This document shows positions 1 through 11,065 of a stretch of DNA of 64,000 bases, piece by piece (position 1 is the stretch's first letter; each line of letters begins with the position of its first letter). This DNA is from Hyposmocoma kahamanoa (lineage: Eukaryota > Arthropoda > Insecta > Lepidoptera > Cosmopterigidae), in NCBI RefSeq assembly GCF_003589595.1, contig NW_020654878.1, positions 834,216 to 898,215 of the forward strand, written 5' to 3'. Made by a program: the position numbers and the translations under genes. Under the pieces are notes generated by a model. The model saw only the letters and a program-made list of their open reading frames with translations, was not told the origin of the DNA and searched no databases.

Positions 1-561
1 TGTGAAACGTCCTGTCTCAAACACTCAGCATCATGGCTGACACTGATGGACAGAGACCCTCTGGGGGTCGCCAGTATCTATATGGTTCCCTGTGACTGTG
101 GCAAGTGTTACGTCGGCGAAACGAGACGGAACGTGGCTACTAGGCTAGGTCAGCATATCCGATCCATGAAGAACCAAGATGTCAATGGATCTGCGGTGGC
201 AGACCACTTTCTGAGCTCCGGTACTGGTCACTACATTCGGTTTGATATAGCTAAGGTTTTAGCGCGGGAGAAGTATTTTGTGCCCCGCAAAATCCGAGAC
301 GCTATTGAAATAAGTAGGCGACCAAATTTTAATAGAGACGGAGGCTGGAGCTTGCCACCGACCTGGAAGCCGTGTCTTCATGACGCTCGGTATGCAGCTG
401 CAGATGTTAGTAGTAACGACGTGGTGAGCTCTGTGTGCTGGACTGTTCCCGACAACAATCCTACGGACAGCAGTAGCGAAGAAGAGTTCCAGGACGCGCT
501 GACGCAACGTGTCAGCCCCCCGAGTTCCCCACTGCAGACTGCGTCATCGGCGAGCGCGTAG
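1..561 (+). CDS. Penelope-like retroelement protein, C-terminal GIY-YIG endonuclease domain (5' part outside window)
   Basis: The frame is open from the window edge to the stop at 559-561; the first ATG is at 46 but the real protein surely begins upstream. Counting from that ATG, residues 9-28 read ASIYMVPCDCGKCYVGETRR. This is the GIY-YIG signature (GIY appears as SIY, YIG as YVG) with the PC-x-CG cysteines usual in Penelope elements. The arginine and histidine of the active-site helix follow (NVATRLGQH), then the catalytic-helix region RKIRDAIEIS and the NFNRDGGW motif. In this class the endonuclease sits C-terminal to the reverse transcriptase, which would lie to the left. The tail after residue ~110 is serine-rich and unconserved. 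The visible frame is intact, so this copy may be fairly young. A bacterial-type GIY-YIG protein is unlikely given the cysteines and context. Confidence 0.85.
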   Translation, partial: CETSCLKHSASWLTLMDRDPLGVASIYMVPCDCGKCYVGETRRNVATRLGQHIRSMKNQDVNGSAVADHFLSSGTGHYIRFDIAKVLAREKYFVPRKIRDAIEISRRPNFNRDGGWSLPPTWKPCLHDARYAAADVSSNDVVSSVCWTVPDNNPTDSSSEEEFQDALTQRVSPPSSPLQTASSASA

Positions 562-589
562 AGAGCCGCAGCGCGCAGTGGGGAACTCG
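521..589 (+). repeat. 15-bp perfect inverted repeat around the retroelement stop codon
   Basis: CGAGTTCCCCACTGC at 521-535 is the exact reverse complement of 575-589. The stop codon lies in the 39-nt loop, so the mRNA would form a strong hairpin across the end of the reading frame. Confidence 0.8.
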
Positions 590-705
590 GACTAGACGTG
601 ACGCGGTCGCGAACGTTGCACTCATACCCTGAAGAAGATCACCGATTATGGTCGAAACTAGTCGGACCGCTTCAGACTAAAATACTACGCGAGTAAGTCC
701 CGTTA
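562..705 (+). mobile_element. 3' untranslated end of the Penelope-like element
   Basis: This stretch contains CTGAAGA at 629-635 and GAAA at 654-657 followed by CTAGTCGG. Penelope-like elements and their terminal repeats often end with a CTGAAGA...GAAA block. The right boundary is not defined by a repeat and is put near 705 where the sequence turns AT-rich. Confidence 0.55.
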
Positions 706-934
706 CTTTTATATTATAATTGAAAGAGTTCTTAAACACGTCACTGTGTTGCTGAACAGAATAACGTCATTATTTTGTGACATTATTAAAATTAATATAT
801 TGAACAATGTTCCCAAAATGTTACATAGCTGGCACAAAGGCATAACAGTAGCAGTACCTCTCGCTAAATTATGACAGAAAACTTGTTGAAACCTACACGT
901 TGAAGAAGCGTGGTGGACTAAGGCCAACTAGATA

Positions 935-1036
935 GTCTCGGTGGCTCGACGGTTTTTGTGGACACTGGATGAAGAAATCCCGAGCTCCATTCTCGATAGG
1001 ACCAATTCGGGAAATAAACTTTTCAGAATTAGAAGC
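935..1036 (+). mobile_element. R-F SINE fragment, degenerate
   Basis: The order of short blocks (a B-box-like run, then TAGGACCA, then CGGGAAAT and AACTTTTC) matches the head of the R-F copy at 6345. It abuts the following R-A copy. Confidence 0.4.
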
Positions 1037-1240
1037 GTAGAGCTCCTTGAGAAAGAGTTCGTCCAGGATTTACTGCCACCTTATCCATTTCTGCCGCCAA
1101 GCAGTAATAAAGCTAAGGGTGCTGGTAAAATTACAGGCACACGGGACTAATCAACTTAAGTCTCAGGGTGACGGACTTAGTAGCAATGCCTCTCAGATCT
1201 TTGCGATTTAAAACTTTAAGTGGCACTGTTAAGGATCGCT
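1037..1240 (+). mobile_element. R-A interspersed repeat copy
   Basis: Begins GTAGAGCTCCTTGAGAAAG and runs through GGGTGCTGGTAAAATTACAG to the TCTTTGCGATTTAAA block. It is truncated before the A-rich end. The short frame over it is not a gene. Confidence 0.75.
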
Positions 1241-2034
1241 AATTCTGAATAATGTCCCAGAGTGAATTCCATTGCCCTGTTATACTCACAGGAAACTTAT
1301 TTACACCCGTCTTTCTATTTACTTATACATTGTTAACATAAAAAAAGTAGCCATAATTACTGACTTCTCTTTTGCGTGAGCAGATCGTGGACGGAATTTA
1401 CAATACGTCGAACCAGATCGAAGATGCCAAACACGGCCATGATAAAAATAAAGAATACGACAATATATAACATGGCTGTAACTCCTGTCAACACATTATT
1501 TTACCAATCTTTATCGTACAGATTTACTATGCTTTTACTTAAAAAATATTGCATTGTCTTGATTTGCATCTATTATTTAAGACATTGTCGATGAAAAGGT
1601 CTGATACGTGACAGACAATAACCAGAACAAATGTTGGTTTGATCTTACTTTAAAAATTTTGCATACACTTCAATTCAATTAAATTTTTGTAGTTTTAGTC
1701 TTTTCATGTTCTCAGTGAGACACCATATAGCACTTTTTCCATCCTGTAAGTTTGACTGGCACTGACTAGTGCTTATACATATATATAAACCGTGCAGCCT
1801 AGTCTGTTTTATTCCATTTCTAGTCTCTTTATTCCATTTTCAGGGTTAAGCTAAGTCTTTTTTAAGTATAACTTTTATCTTGAATCGATAGGTGTAGTCT
1901 TGTACAATAAAACTTCTAGCTCTAGCACTGGGCCTTGTAACTCATACTCGTCAAGCGATTCCTTGCTTCCCGGCCTCTGCAATATTTTATTATTATTTCC
2001 GATTAAGGTCCAAAATAAAAGTATTTTTTTCTTC
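1241..2034. other. No gene recognised
   Basis: AT-rich sequence with short unrelated frames only. I see no splice-framed coding segment and no named repeat. Confidence 0.5.
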
Positions 2035-2039
2035 TTATT

Positions 2040-2415
2040 TAAGAGCTAGGCTTCTCAGTGGAATAATTGCCAACCACTGGTTCCGCGCCCTAACCTTGAT
2101 ATCTGATACTTGATATCTCGGTCTTCCTTTGCCTCTCTTTCCATCGTTCTCCCCTTCTGTGATACTTCCACAAAAATCTAAATAAATGCACTAGTCGTGA
2201 CATACCAGATGCCCAAAAATCTATCACCTTCAGTTCTTTTTTGTCTTTAATAATCCTTACTTTTCCTGCACTATTCTTAACACCTACTCATTGGTTTTTC
2301 TTGCCATGCAAGTGATTCTCTTCATTCTTCTCAAATTCTTCAAATCGTTCTCTGTCCCTTTGTGTCATTCTCCATGTTTCACTATCATTCAAAAGTGTTA
2401 GTAAACAAAAATTCT
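2040..2415 (-). pseudogene. LINE-R ORF2 C-terminal relic
   Basis: On the minus strand the blocks SETWRMTQRDRERFE, then IFGHLV, then GKRGKGRPRYQ and IKVRARNQW appear in order, separated by stops and frame changes. These match the segment after the reverse transcriptase in a class of non-LTR retrotransposons (RRxGHLxRH ... GRPR). The same family recurs in plus orientation at 8300. It is decayed and non-functional. Confidence 0.5.
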
Positions 2416-2908
2416 TCAACAAGTGAGAGTTAACACAATTCAAATAATTTAAAATAAGATATCAAAATTCCTATCAGTTTCATTTCATAATTCGTTTCAC
2501 CAACACGGAAAGTCAACAGCAACAATTTATTGACAAACTTATTGGCTCCTGCCCAAGTAGTAGGAAACACATTTTGCCAAATCTCCGGTCAGACGATTGA
2601 TCAGCCGCCAAGAGGTTAAACAATCCGTTTTTGTAAACAACAAACTAAAACAGTACCTATCACAATATTATATGAAGCTGCAAAAACCATAATGCACAGG
2701 AAGAAACTTTAGTAGACAAACTCGTCACATTGTCCTTTTCTCTCGCACGCACACTCGCACATGCTCGCACACGCACTCATATGCACACACAAACACAATA
2801 AAACAAAATTAGTTTTTTTATAATACCTTAGGAAATTGGTTTTTACTTTTAAAGTAATCATTTATTTTTGTTATTTTTTGTATTTTACTCTCTTTTAACT
2901 TTTTCTAC

Positions 2909-3207
2909 ATGATATCAAGTGACGGGACGAACAAGTCGTACGCCTGATGGTAAGCGACTCGCCTGCCCATAACAGTTGCAGTGTCACTTAGGGCTTTAAA
3001 ACACAAATATCTGAGGGGCACTGCCACTTCGCTCGTCACCCCGAGACATATTTTAACAAGTCCCACGTACTTGTAATTGCACCAGCACCCTTACCCTTCG
3101 AAACCGGAACGCAGTAATGCTCACATTACTGCTTAGCAACAGAATTAGGTAAGGTGGCAGTACTTCCTTGGACGAACACTTTGACAAGGACCTCTACTGC
3201 TACTTTA
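2909..3207 (-). mobile_element. R-A copy, near full length
   Basis: Reads TGATATCAAGTGACGGGACG at the left and ends AAGGACCTCTACTGCTACT at the right, so it is a minus-strand copy. It carries the conserved internal hairpin GCAGTAATG-CTCA-CATTACTGC at 3111-3132. Confidence 0.85.
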
Positions 3208-3602
3208 AAAGTAGGTTTAACCCTGATTAGTCACTCAAGGATAATTTTCCATTCAGATAGCCCAAAGAGTGATAGGGAAAACGATGATATCCAATATTAT
3301 GCATATTGGATAATGCTCACGTCCTAATATTGAAATACACGATGAAGATATCGGATATCATGACACTTGACGTCGTTACATTATAAAATGCAAGATTTTC
3401 GTGTAATATATTAGCGTATTGGCAATTATGGCGTCATGAAATTAATATAAGATGTTCATGAACTATCTTAATATTATGACGTCACGTCGACAGTTTAGGT
3501 TAGAAACAATCAAAATTTTTACTATCTAAATAGCGTATTATTTGTTTTTTTGGGCCTTTTACAGGGCCCATGGTTGTGACTGATTAACAAGCAGTTTTAT
3601 TT
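3208..3602. other. Gene-free; small AT hairpins and a CRE palindrome
   Basis: A perfect 10-bp stem, TATCCAATAT/ATATTGGATA with a 5-nt loop, lies near 3290. Several GACGTC-type palindromes follow, including TGACGTCA at 3477-3484. No coding frame was seen. Confidence 0.5.
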
Positions 3603-3782
3603 AATGATACTGACATGAAGTCGCACGCCTGACGCCTGGTGGTAAGCGACACGACAGTCCATAACACTTTCTGTGCTGCTCAGAGCTTTAAATCGCAAAG
3701 CTCTGCCACCGCGCCCGTCGCCCTGAGATATAAGTTAACAAGTCCCGTGAACCTGTAATTTCATTAGCACCCTTACCCCCCG
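3603..3782 (-). mobile_element. R-A copy, truncated
   Basis: Contains CCTGGTGGTAAGCGACACG, then the CTCAGAGCTTTAAATCGCAA block and the GTAATTTCATTAGCACCC block. It stops where R-A would continue into its GCAGTAATG hairpin. Confidence 0.75.
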
Positions 3783-4034
3783 TTCACACGGCATTGTACT
3801 GCACTTTCTTTTGCTGTACTATTTTTACCGAATAAACACACATTATATTAATAGAACCGTCCTGCAAAAATACGCACCAGCTCTATACGTTTATCGAATA
3901 CGCAACGGACTTGTCAATCCAGTCGAAAGAACTTTAACGTACTCGGTGTGCAGCGGCGTAACCTCAAATTCTCGAAACGAACAATGACATATCTAAAGTA
4001 GTAGATTGATTTACTTTACCCAATGTTAGGTTAG

Positions 4035-4985
4035 GTTAGAACCCTGTAAATACAGTTGTATTTCTAGGTACAACTTTAGATACTTTGAATAACTTTAATG
4101 CAATGGGGTCCAGTCCATATATAATTAAGTTACCAAAACGGCTCAATTCTGCAATATACGCGATTAAAAAAACACGAAAACTTTCAGACGACGAAACGGC
4201 TAGATTGGCGTACATCAGCTACATTCGCAGTTTAATGATACGGCATTTTGCTTTGGGGTAATGCCGCCGATATTAATAGAGTCTTTGCTGCAGAAACGTG
4301 CGGTTAGGGCAATTTACAATCTAGGCCCCAGAGTATATTTGAGAGATAAGTTTAAGGAAATTAGTATTCTTACACTAGCGTCACAGTACATCTATGAAAA
4401 TGTTAATTTATGTTAAGAAAAATATGAATTTTTATATGAAAAATAGTGACAGACATAACATTAATACTTGGAATAAAAATAAACTAGCTGTAAAGTTCTT
4501 GAGTTTCAAATTCAATTAAGGGGCAATGTGTACGCTTTTATAATAAGTTTCTGGGTCTAAAACTATAGTGAAAACTGAATACTATATAAAGGTTACTTAT
4601 TATACAGCTTCTGCTTACTTGGATGACAAAAATCCATGATAGTAACGTGACCTGTTTGACTCTTGCAGGTAGTCTCGATCTAAGATGTTTAAATCAATTA
4701 TTGTAATGATTAATGTTACTAGAGTTTCTTGCTCATTCTTCCCAGGGGAATCTGCCTTACGAATGAGCGGTAGATATTAATCAGTATGATGATTTCTAGC
4801 GTAATTTGCTTACCTATGAAATAACGATTATTTGATCTTGACTTTGTTCTTAGACGAGACAAGAGCATGCAAAAACCAAGTGATTTTGAAAACCAGTTTT
4901 TTCGGTATTTTCGGCTATTTTTCATTGTCCCCATGAGACCAATCAATTTCTCGAATTATAATATAAAACAAATCAATAACCCTAA
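4035..4985 (+). pseudogene. LINE-L ORF2 C-terminal relic with 3' UTR
   Basis: From about 4060 the plus strand reads LPKRLNSAIYAIKKTRKL, then ETARLAYISYIRSLM, then, after stops and frameshifts, the KRAVRAIYNLG and ASQYIYENV blocks. This order is typical of the region after the reverse transcriptase palm in jockey-like non-LTR retrotransposons. The 3' part contains a TAGAGTTTCTTGCTCATTC block near 4715 that recurs inverted at 17010-17035, which joins the two copies into one family. Many stops make it dead. Confidence 0.65.
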
Positions 4986-6344
4986 TATTCTAAAATAAAT
5001 ATGCATATTTAGAGACAATTAAACGTGTTGTTTTTTAGTCTGATTTTACGTGACCGGCTTTAACATGACCGGCTTGAAAATCAGACACACGAAGATAGCT
5101 ATTGCTTAATTTCATTAACATGTCACGTTTTTATTTCTGAAATAACCTGCGGGTCAATAAACCTCTAAATTTATTTCTCGCTAAAGCCATATTTTATCGT
5201 ACTAAACGCAACGCTGCCCCGGAAGGAAAAATCAAACCACAAATATTTTAAGAAAGTTGTTATTGCTACACTGCTCGCGTAGGCGCACCTCACTTGCCCC
5301 CGGCTACGTTGTCGCTACACTGTAATCAGGTATACGAGTCCCTAGCATTTAGTTAGTGTTCGTTTAGCATTTTTAATCACTATACGATTATATTATGCGT
5401 TACGAATTCACATTTTAATAGTTTTAAGACAAAACCGAAAATCCCGAAAAGCCCTTAGCTGTTTTCGGTTTTCCTTAGCTGGAAACCGGGTTCCAAAATG
5501 GACGGTTACTCGGTTTTTTCGGCAAACCGGTTTTCATACTCTAGATTGACGACAATGACGATGATAATATATTAATACTCTCGTTTCTATTTCTTGTGAA
5601 CAAAAGATAAGACTGATAAAATTGTTGCAGAACCACAAGGTCATTTCAAAGACAAATCATTGGTACTAAAGTATTTATTTGCCTTTCAAAGTGCCAATTT
5701 CTTTCAAGGTCAGCGGAAAATTTTTGCTACATAAATAAATTCAGAGGTATCTGCTGCTGTCAGCTATTGTACGATGAACCCTGACATTTTGCTGTGTGTA
5801 TATCTGGTACGGAAATAAATCAATCAACGACAAACACAAGACATGTTCTGTTGAGTCGAAAAACAATAAAATTCAATACATGGAAATGAAGCTAGTTTCG
5901 AGATCAAAATCGCGTAAATTTGTTTTTTTTTAAACAAACCAACATTTTGGGGCACTTTACTGGTCTCATGGTTAAGGCTGTATACTTAACGCGACCATTG
6001 TTTTTCCCTCAGAGCGGGACGCTTGTGAACTTGTTATTGTTTTATAAATAAAACACACGTTTATGATAGTTACGAAATGTTTAAGATTAAAAAAAGAAAT
6101 AAAAGAAAGTAAAAATGTTTAATTATCAAAAATTTTAAAATACTACTTGTATAGTCTGGTGGGCAGGCTTTGTATATACGCATTGGCGCTATTTTTTGAA
6201 TCATTTGTCACGTATATCCTGTTTTGTCAAAGCGGGACATTTTTAAGTATTTTGACGACAGCAGCATAAGAAGCTTAAAAGCGGGACATATGATCACGTT
6301 ATGTATACTAAAAAACACTGCTAAATAACGTTTTGACCACCTTC
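4986..6344. other. No gene recognised; CGGTTTTCG-rich patch
   Basis: At 5430-5545 the motif CGGTTTTC and its complement recur at irregular spacing, giving a locally repetitive patch. The rest is AT-rich unique-looking sequence. Confidence 0.45.
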
Positions 6345-6655
6345 ATGATCCCGTGGCTACACTGTGGAAGAGAAACGATAGGGAGGTTTCGGGTTCGATT
6401 CCCGGTAGGACCACTTTGGGAAAACGAACTTTTCTGCACTGATTCTGACCAGAGTTCTAGTTAGTAACCCGGGAGTTAATTCTATAGCTCATAGCACAGT
6501 GAATTCCGCACTTGGATACCAGGTAATTAGTGTGGTTGTCTAGCTCATTATTATTATAATAACTTCTCGGCCTAACCCTGTTTATGATTACTTAACCCTC
6601 TCTTAGAGATCCGTACCCAGTAGTGGGATGTGTAATGTGTTGATGATGAATAACT
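6345..6655 (+). mobile_element. R-F SINE copy
   Basis: It has a B-box-like GGTTCGATTCC at its head, then ACTTTTCTGCACTGATTC, and ends CCCAGTAGTGGGATGTG with TGATGATGA. That tail style is common in insect SINE and RTE-type elements. A second copy is at 26470. Confidence 0.6.
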
Positions 6656-7277
6656 CCACGACCTTCATGGCACTCCCGGCGTTGTCGTCTCGGTTTCAAT
6701 TTCCGGTATATGTTATTTTGGGAAAAAAACATTTCTCATTTGGAGATACGTAAAGCGAAGGCATAATGGTCTCATTGTTTAATTGCTTGAATATTTTGAT
6801 GTATTGTTTCGTCTAATTTTTGTATTTACTTCGTTAAATGTTAACTGAGCGTTATTTTATTTAAAACTTTTCTATCTTAATTAAAATTGAATTGTTCTTT
6901 GAGCTGTTCATGGGCAAAATCAGTTGTGCATTACAACCTTTTTCAATAAATGTTGTTTGTAGAAGGTTTAACGACTTCTAAAAACAATGAATATGAACAT
7001 AGCAATGGCCTCGGTACAGCCTTTATTTGAAAGATAAGTTAATGCGGTCATAGTTTAAATAAAATATCAGACATCTTTATGAAGAAGTCCAATTCTCGAC
7101 CACATTTATGAAATAATTTTTTTATTGGACCTTATATTTTTAATTGTAGTTTTTGTTATAATTATGGTTTGTACGGGTTTGTTCATTCTTAGACTTGACG
7201 TCATATGTTTCTTTAGTGGTACTTTCGGCGTCATCTTGGTTTCTTTATTTGAATGTTTAGTATATATTTTCAAAGTT

Positions 7278-7855
7278 CGCTCACGCGATGCGCTCCTCCT
7301 ACCGCAAAATGGCGGCTATGTGGTTTCGCAAATTAGAAAAGCATTCAGTTTAAATACAAGTTTTTATAAATAAATACCCTCCGTACTACCAACAAAAACA
7401 TCTCAAATAAAATGCAGTAATACACCGCAAATCCTGCACTTAAAAAGCACTAATGAAATTTTTGGTGTACTTGGATAAATATGATAATATTCCGTTTGAG
7501 GGGTTCTGACGTTTACCATGAAATTACTGCTTAAAGTATAGTTTATAAACATTTATATTCAGGGTAAACTTCAAAAACGCTACTTACGGTATGTTTTCAA
7601 TAAATAAACACCGAAATCACCAGCCCAAACAATAACACACACAATTGTCGTGACATATTTTTGAAGTTGTTTATTTTTTTAAATGACAGACCCAGGCATT
7701 AAAAACTTTATGGTTTGCTAGAGTAGTTACCGAAATAGCAATTAATATTAGTTCTTTTACCTGTTATAACTTCGATATCCGATAAATCGGTATAAAATCA
7801 TCACCGTCACCTCAAGGTGTGGTATGCGTCTACGGCTGCATGTATCGCGTGAGCG
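7278..7855 (+). mobile_element. ~580-bp TIR element, copy 1
   Basis: The ends are CGCTCACGCGAT and its exact complement ATCGCGTGAGCG. The body is nearly identical to 58570-59167, with a ~20-bp insertion in the other copy. A short frame (LLLPQNGGYVVSQIRKAF) is shared by both copies, but I see no transposase motif. It is probably a non-autonomous DNA transposon. Target-site duplications are not clear. Confidence 0.8.
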
Positions 7856-8289
7856 GTTAATGCGTTCGTAACAAAATTTTGGCTTATTGAAATTCAAATC
7901 ATGTATTTCGGAATAAAATTATAAAATGAATAAGAGTGCTTATACATACATACATTACATTAACACATTACTGAAACACAGAATTAAATAAATTCAAATT
8001 CAAATAAAATAAATTAAATTAAATACAAATTAAATTAAATTAATAAAGACAAATAAAATAAAAATAACAAAAACTAGACTCAAATAATGTATCATGCACT
8101 ATTCTTATCTTATCACATGTAAGTTCGTCCAGTGGGTTTGAATGGGACAGTCCAAACTATTTCCCACAATAGCCAGGACGCTGTTGGAGCCCCCGGGCAC
8201 CCGTCGCTTATGTTTCATGGTTCTCTGTAGATGATACATAGACTCATTAAATATGTTTGTTTTATTTTTAATTTGAATATCTTTTTTTT
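7856..8289. repeat. AT-rich spacer with AAATT low-complexity run
   Basis: Between about 7980 and 8070 the sequence is built from AAATT/AAATA steps. No gene was seen. Confidence 0.55.
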
Positions 8290-8299
8290 AAATACTGTA

Positions 8300-8580
8300 C
8301 ATTTCATTGAAGAAGAATGGAATTAGTTGGACGGAAAGAATAACTAATGTGCAGGTGTTAAAAATAGAGCAAGAAAAGAGAAGCATAATCAAGAATATAG
8401 AGAACCGAAGAGGAAAGATGTTTCGGCATCTGATACGTCACACAGTTTAGAAACATTATAGAAGGAAAGATCGAAGTAAAGAGAAGCAGAGGATGACCGA
8501 GATGAAGTTATTTAGATGAGATAAATGAAACAGCTAATGTCGTGTTGTGTCAGGAAATCAAAGTTAGGGCATTGAATAGT
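8300..8580 (+). pseudogene. LINE-R ORF2 C-terminal relic
   Basis: An uninterrupted 46-codon stretch includes ISWTERITNVQVLK and IENRRGKMFRHLIRHTV before a stop. After frame changes come IIEGKIEVKRSRG and YLDEINETANVV. This is the (RRxxKxxGHLxRH)...(EGKxxxKRSRGRPR) region of a non-LTR retrotransposon ORF2. Start and reverse transcriptase are absent (5'-truncated). Confidence 0.7.
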
Positions 8581-8902
8581 TGATTGTTGACAATTACTCC
8601 ACCAACAAGAGCCTAGTTCCTAAATAAGAAGAAGAGGAGAAGCACGTCAAATAAAGAAATTTGTATTTGTAACGCCATTAGTACGTATTTTCGGCTAACA
8701 TAAAGATGATATAACATCTGATCGGCGATTTCTTATAATTTTACATTTATGACATGTCGCTCCCTACCAACTTAAATGCAAAAAGCTGTGCTGCTCGATA
8801 CGACACATGTCGATTGCTGGTTCTTATGTCCCTGACCCCGGCTGACTCGGCGATTGTCGGAAACACTTCTCCTCTCATTTATACATTCACTATTCACAAT
8901 AA

Positions 8903-9292
8903 TTTAAGCATATATTCTCGCATGTTTACAAAAAGTTTATTAAAAAAGAATACTTAAATATAGCAGAGCCTAGTGCTAATGAAAATGATGACGCCTCTCC
9001 AATATTTGCTTCTTTTCAGTTAATTTGTCAAACATCATCTTATACCAGGCATGGTTTTGCGAAGTGCGCAAAAACACTCGTTAAAATTACAATTGGCCAT
9101 AAACCCCTGCGCAGTGACACAACAGTTATTCGTCAGTGGTTAGCTTCATTAAATATTGGCTTCGAGCCAGATTTTAATACCAGACCGATTTCAGACGACT
9201 GTTTTGATCACTTTATATTAAATTTGTTATTGACAGCAGCTGCTTTGCCTTTGCAATGGAAGATTTGTACGTTATTTGGGTTAATTATTTAA
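8903..9292 (+). CDS. Unrecognised open frame without start codon; possible exon
   Basis: The frame is open for 129 codons between stops at 8900-8902 and 9290-9292 and has no early ATG. Composition looks coding: blocks such as AKCAKTLVKITIGHK, VIRQWLASLNIGFEPDF and CFDHFILNLLLTAAALPLQW are balanced and helix-like. Inside it a pyrimidine tract ends TTTTCAG at 9013-9019, and a donor-like GTACGT starts at 9267. A 247-nt exon (9020-9266, phase 0 in, phase 1 out) is therefore possible. I do not recognise the family. It may be a host exon, a processed fragment or a mobile-element relic. Confidence 0.3.
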   Translation, partial: FKHIFSHVYKKFIKKEYLNIAEPSANENDDASPIFASFQLICQTSSYTRHGFAKCAKTLVKITIGHKPLRSDTTVIRQWLASLNIGFEPDFNTRPISDDCFDHFILNLLLTAAALPLQWKICTLFGLII

Positions 9293-9458
9293 GTAGTTTT
9301 AGTGCCTTCGTTTAACTTAAGGTCATGAAAAGAAGAACAAGAAGGCAGTTTTGGAAATTAACGAAACTGTTCTTAATTGTACAATAAACGCATGATGGCC
9401 ACTAGACGTTAAGTGACAGTGTCAAAAAAAATGCTCAAACAGTCTAGTTTTTTTTTTA

Positions 9459-9665
9459 TGATATCAAGTGACGGAACGAACGAGTTGTGGGCCTGGTCGT
9501 AAGCGACAAGTCTATCCATGACAGTTGTAGTCCGGCTTTCAGTCACAAAGACCTGAGGGTCACGCCCATCATACTGAAACATAAGGTGACAAGTCCCATG
9601 TGCCTATAATTTCATCAGCACCCTTCAAAACCGGAGCGCAGTAATGCTCCCATTACTGCTTGGCA
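9459..9665 (-). mobile_element. R-A copy, truncated
   Basis: Begins TGATATCAAGTGACGGAACG and continues to the CATTACTGCTTGGC hairpin region. It is joined directly to a LINE-K relic. Confidence 0.75.
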
Positions 9666-10180
9666 TTGCTCTAGTTTTGAATAGCCCTAAATTGTAGTTT
9701 TCGAGTAATACTGACGGCAGCAGTGTATCGATCCCTCGATACAGGCTGTAAGAAGCAGGAAACAAAGTGCTTCGCACTAATGGATGGACAATCAATGTAA
9801 TGAGTGTGAAGTGAAGTGGAACTAGTCGATCGATTTCTGTTACAACGAGCGCCTTCAAGCGTATACATAACTCTGATGGTGACGAGGTGATCTTAGAGTT
9901 GACATCTTAGCGGTACCAACCGTTAGTTGTGCAACGCGCAACGGGAAGCGTGCCTACAGCTACGACTATTATAGATGAGAGAGAGACTATTATAGATATT
10001 ATAGAGAGGCACTAGCCTCCTGAGAACCGGATGAAGTCACAACGGTCTGTGAAAACCATGTACACTGGCTGATCTGGAATCAGAACCTGAACTTAGAAGC
10101 TTCATGTGCACGCACAGGTTATAGTGCCCTTCTCGTATACCCTAAGGGTCACTATAATCAAAACTAATATGGAAAGGTGA
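9666..10180 (-). pseudogene. LINE-K ORF2 3' relic
   Basis: The minus frame contains LPSVLLENYNLGLFKTRA, the usual end of jockey-type ORF2 (LPxxVFPxxYxLxxFKxR), and a decayed PLVRSTLFPASY block before it. The flanking segment from about 9890 (ACCAACCGTTAGTTG ... GTCACTATAATCAAAAC) is shared with 55140-55345 and, inverted, with 58245-58530. No open frame survives. Confidence 0.6.
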
Positions 10181-10189
10181 TGGTGATAG

Positions 10190-11065
10190 GGAGTATGAGA
10201 AAAGCCTCCACCTTTTCACACTTTTCACATTACAGTTAGATGTCATGAAGGCAACACTGATGTGAATGTTGCAGACGTTCAAAGTGTTTAATTGCACTTT
10301 TGATCAAATTACTATCGATATTTAAAACAAAATTTAAAAAAGTTATGTCTATATTACCCAAGTGGTTTCAGACACAGTTCCGCCTTATTATAAAATCAGA
10401 GCATTGATTATGTCGTGTTTTATTAACGAACAAAATATTTTGGCATCCACCTTCAACCTTGAATTCCATTAGATCAGCATCCCGAAATAGTCTTTCAAAA
10501 TTGCGTTTCGTTTTTCGTGTTTGGAAAAAAATGTGTTCATTTTTTAATTTACTATGATATGCTTATTAACACAAACGTAGGTATGTAGTTTAGGTAAGTG
10601 ACACTAGATGGCGTTGAACAGTTTTTGTGACAAAATTGTATTACTATGTACTGTGGCATTTGAACATCCGTTTGTTTTATTGGGCTATTTTTGGGACCCC
10701 ATATCGTCGTATACGTCTTTTAACGGATGTTAGTCGAAAATTAGGAACAGTCTCAACATTTTCTGTGCTGAAATCACAGGTTACGTTAACTTAATTCACC
10801 TGATCTAATTCACCTAGGTGCATTAAATACACTTTTAATAAACTTAAATCACCTGAGTGCATTAGATAAACATAAAAGTAAACTGTGTTCACCTAATTCA
10901 CCTGGTGAACATAAAAGTAAACTGCATTCACTCCTTTATTTGATATGGAACCTTTTTGTCAGTAGGGCTCTGGCTTTACTCATTTGCTCTGATCACTTGA
11001 GACACTTTCAATTGTTTTTGAATAAATAACGTTGAGAAAACTATATTCTATTTTTGACTTATTTT
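10190..11065. other. No gene; short direct repeats
   Basis: At 10780-10930 the motif AATTCACCT and the block AACATAAAAGTAAACTG recur two or three times. The rest shows nothing recognisable. Confidence 0.4.

Noticed and set aside
2900..3210. R-A as a Helitron
   Set aside because: It has an internal hairpin but no TC start, CTRR end or A/T insertion pattern that I could see; it ends in an A-rich tail instead.
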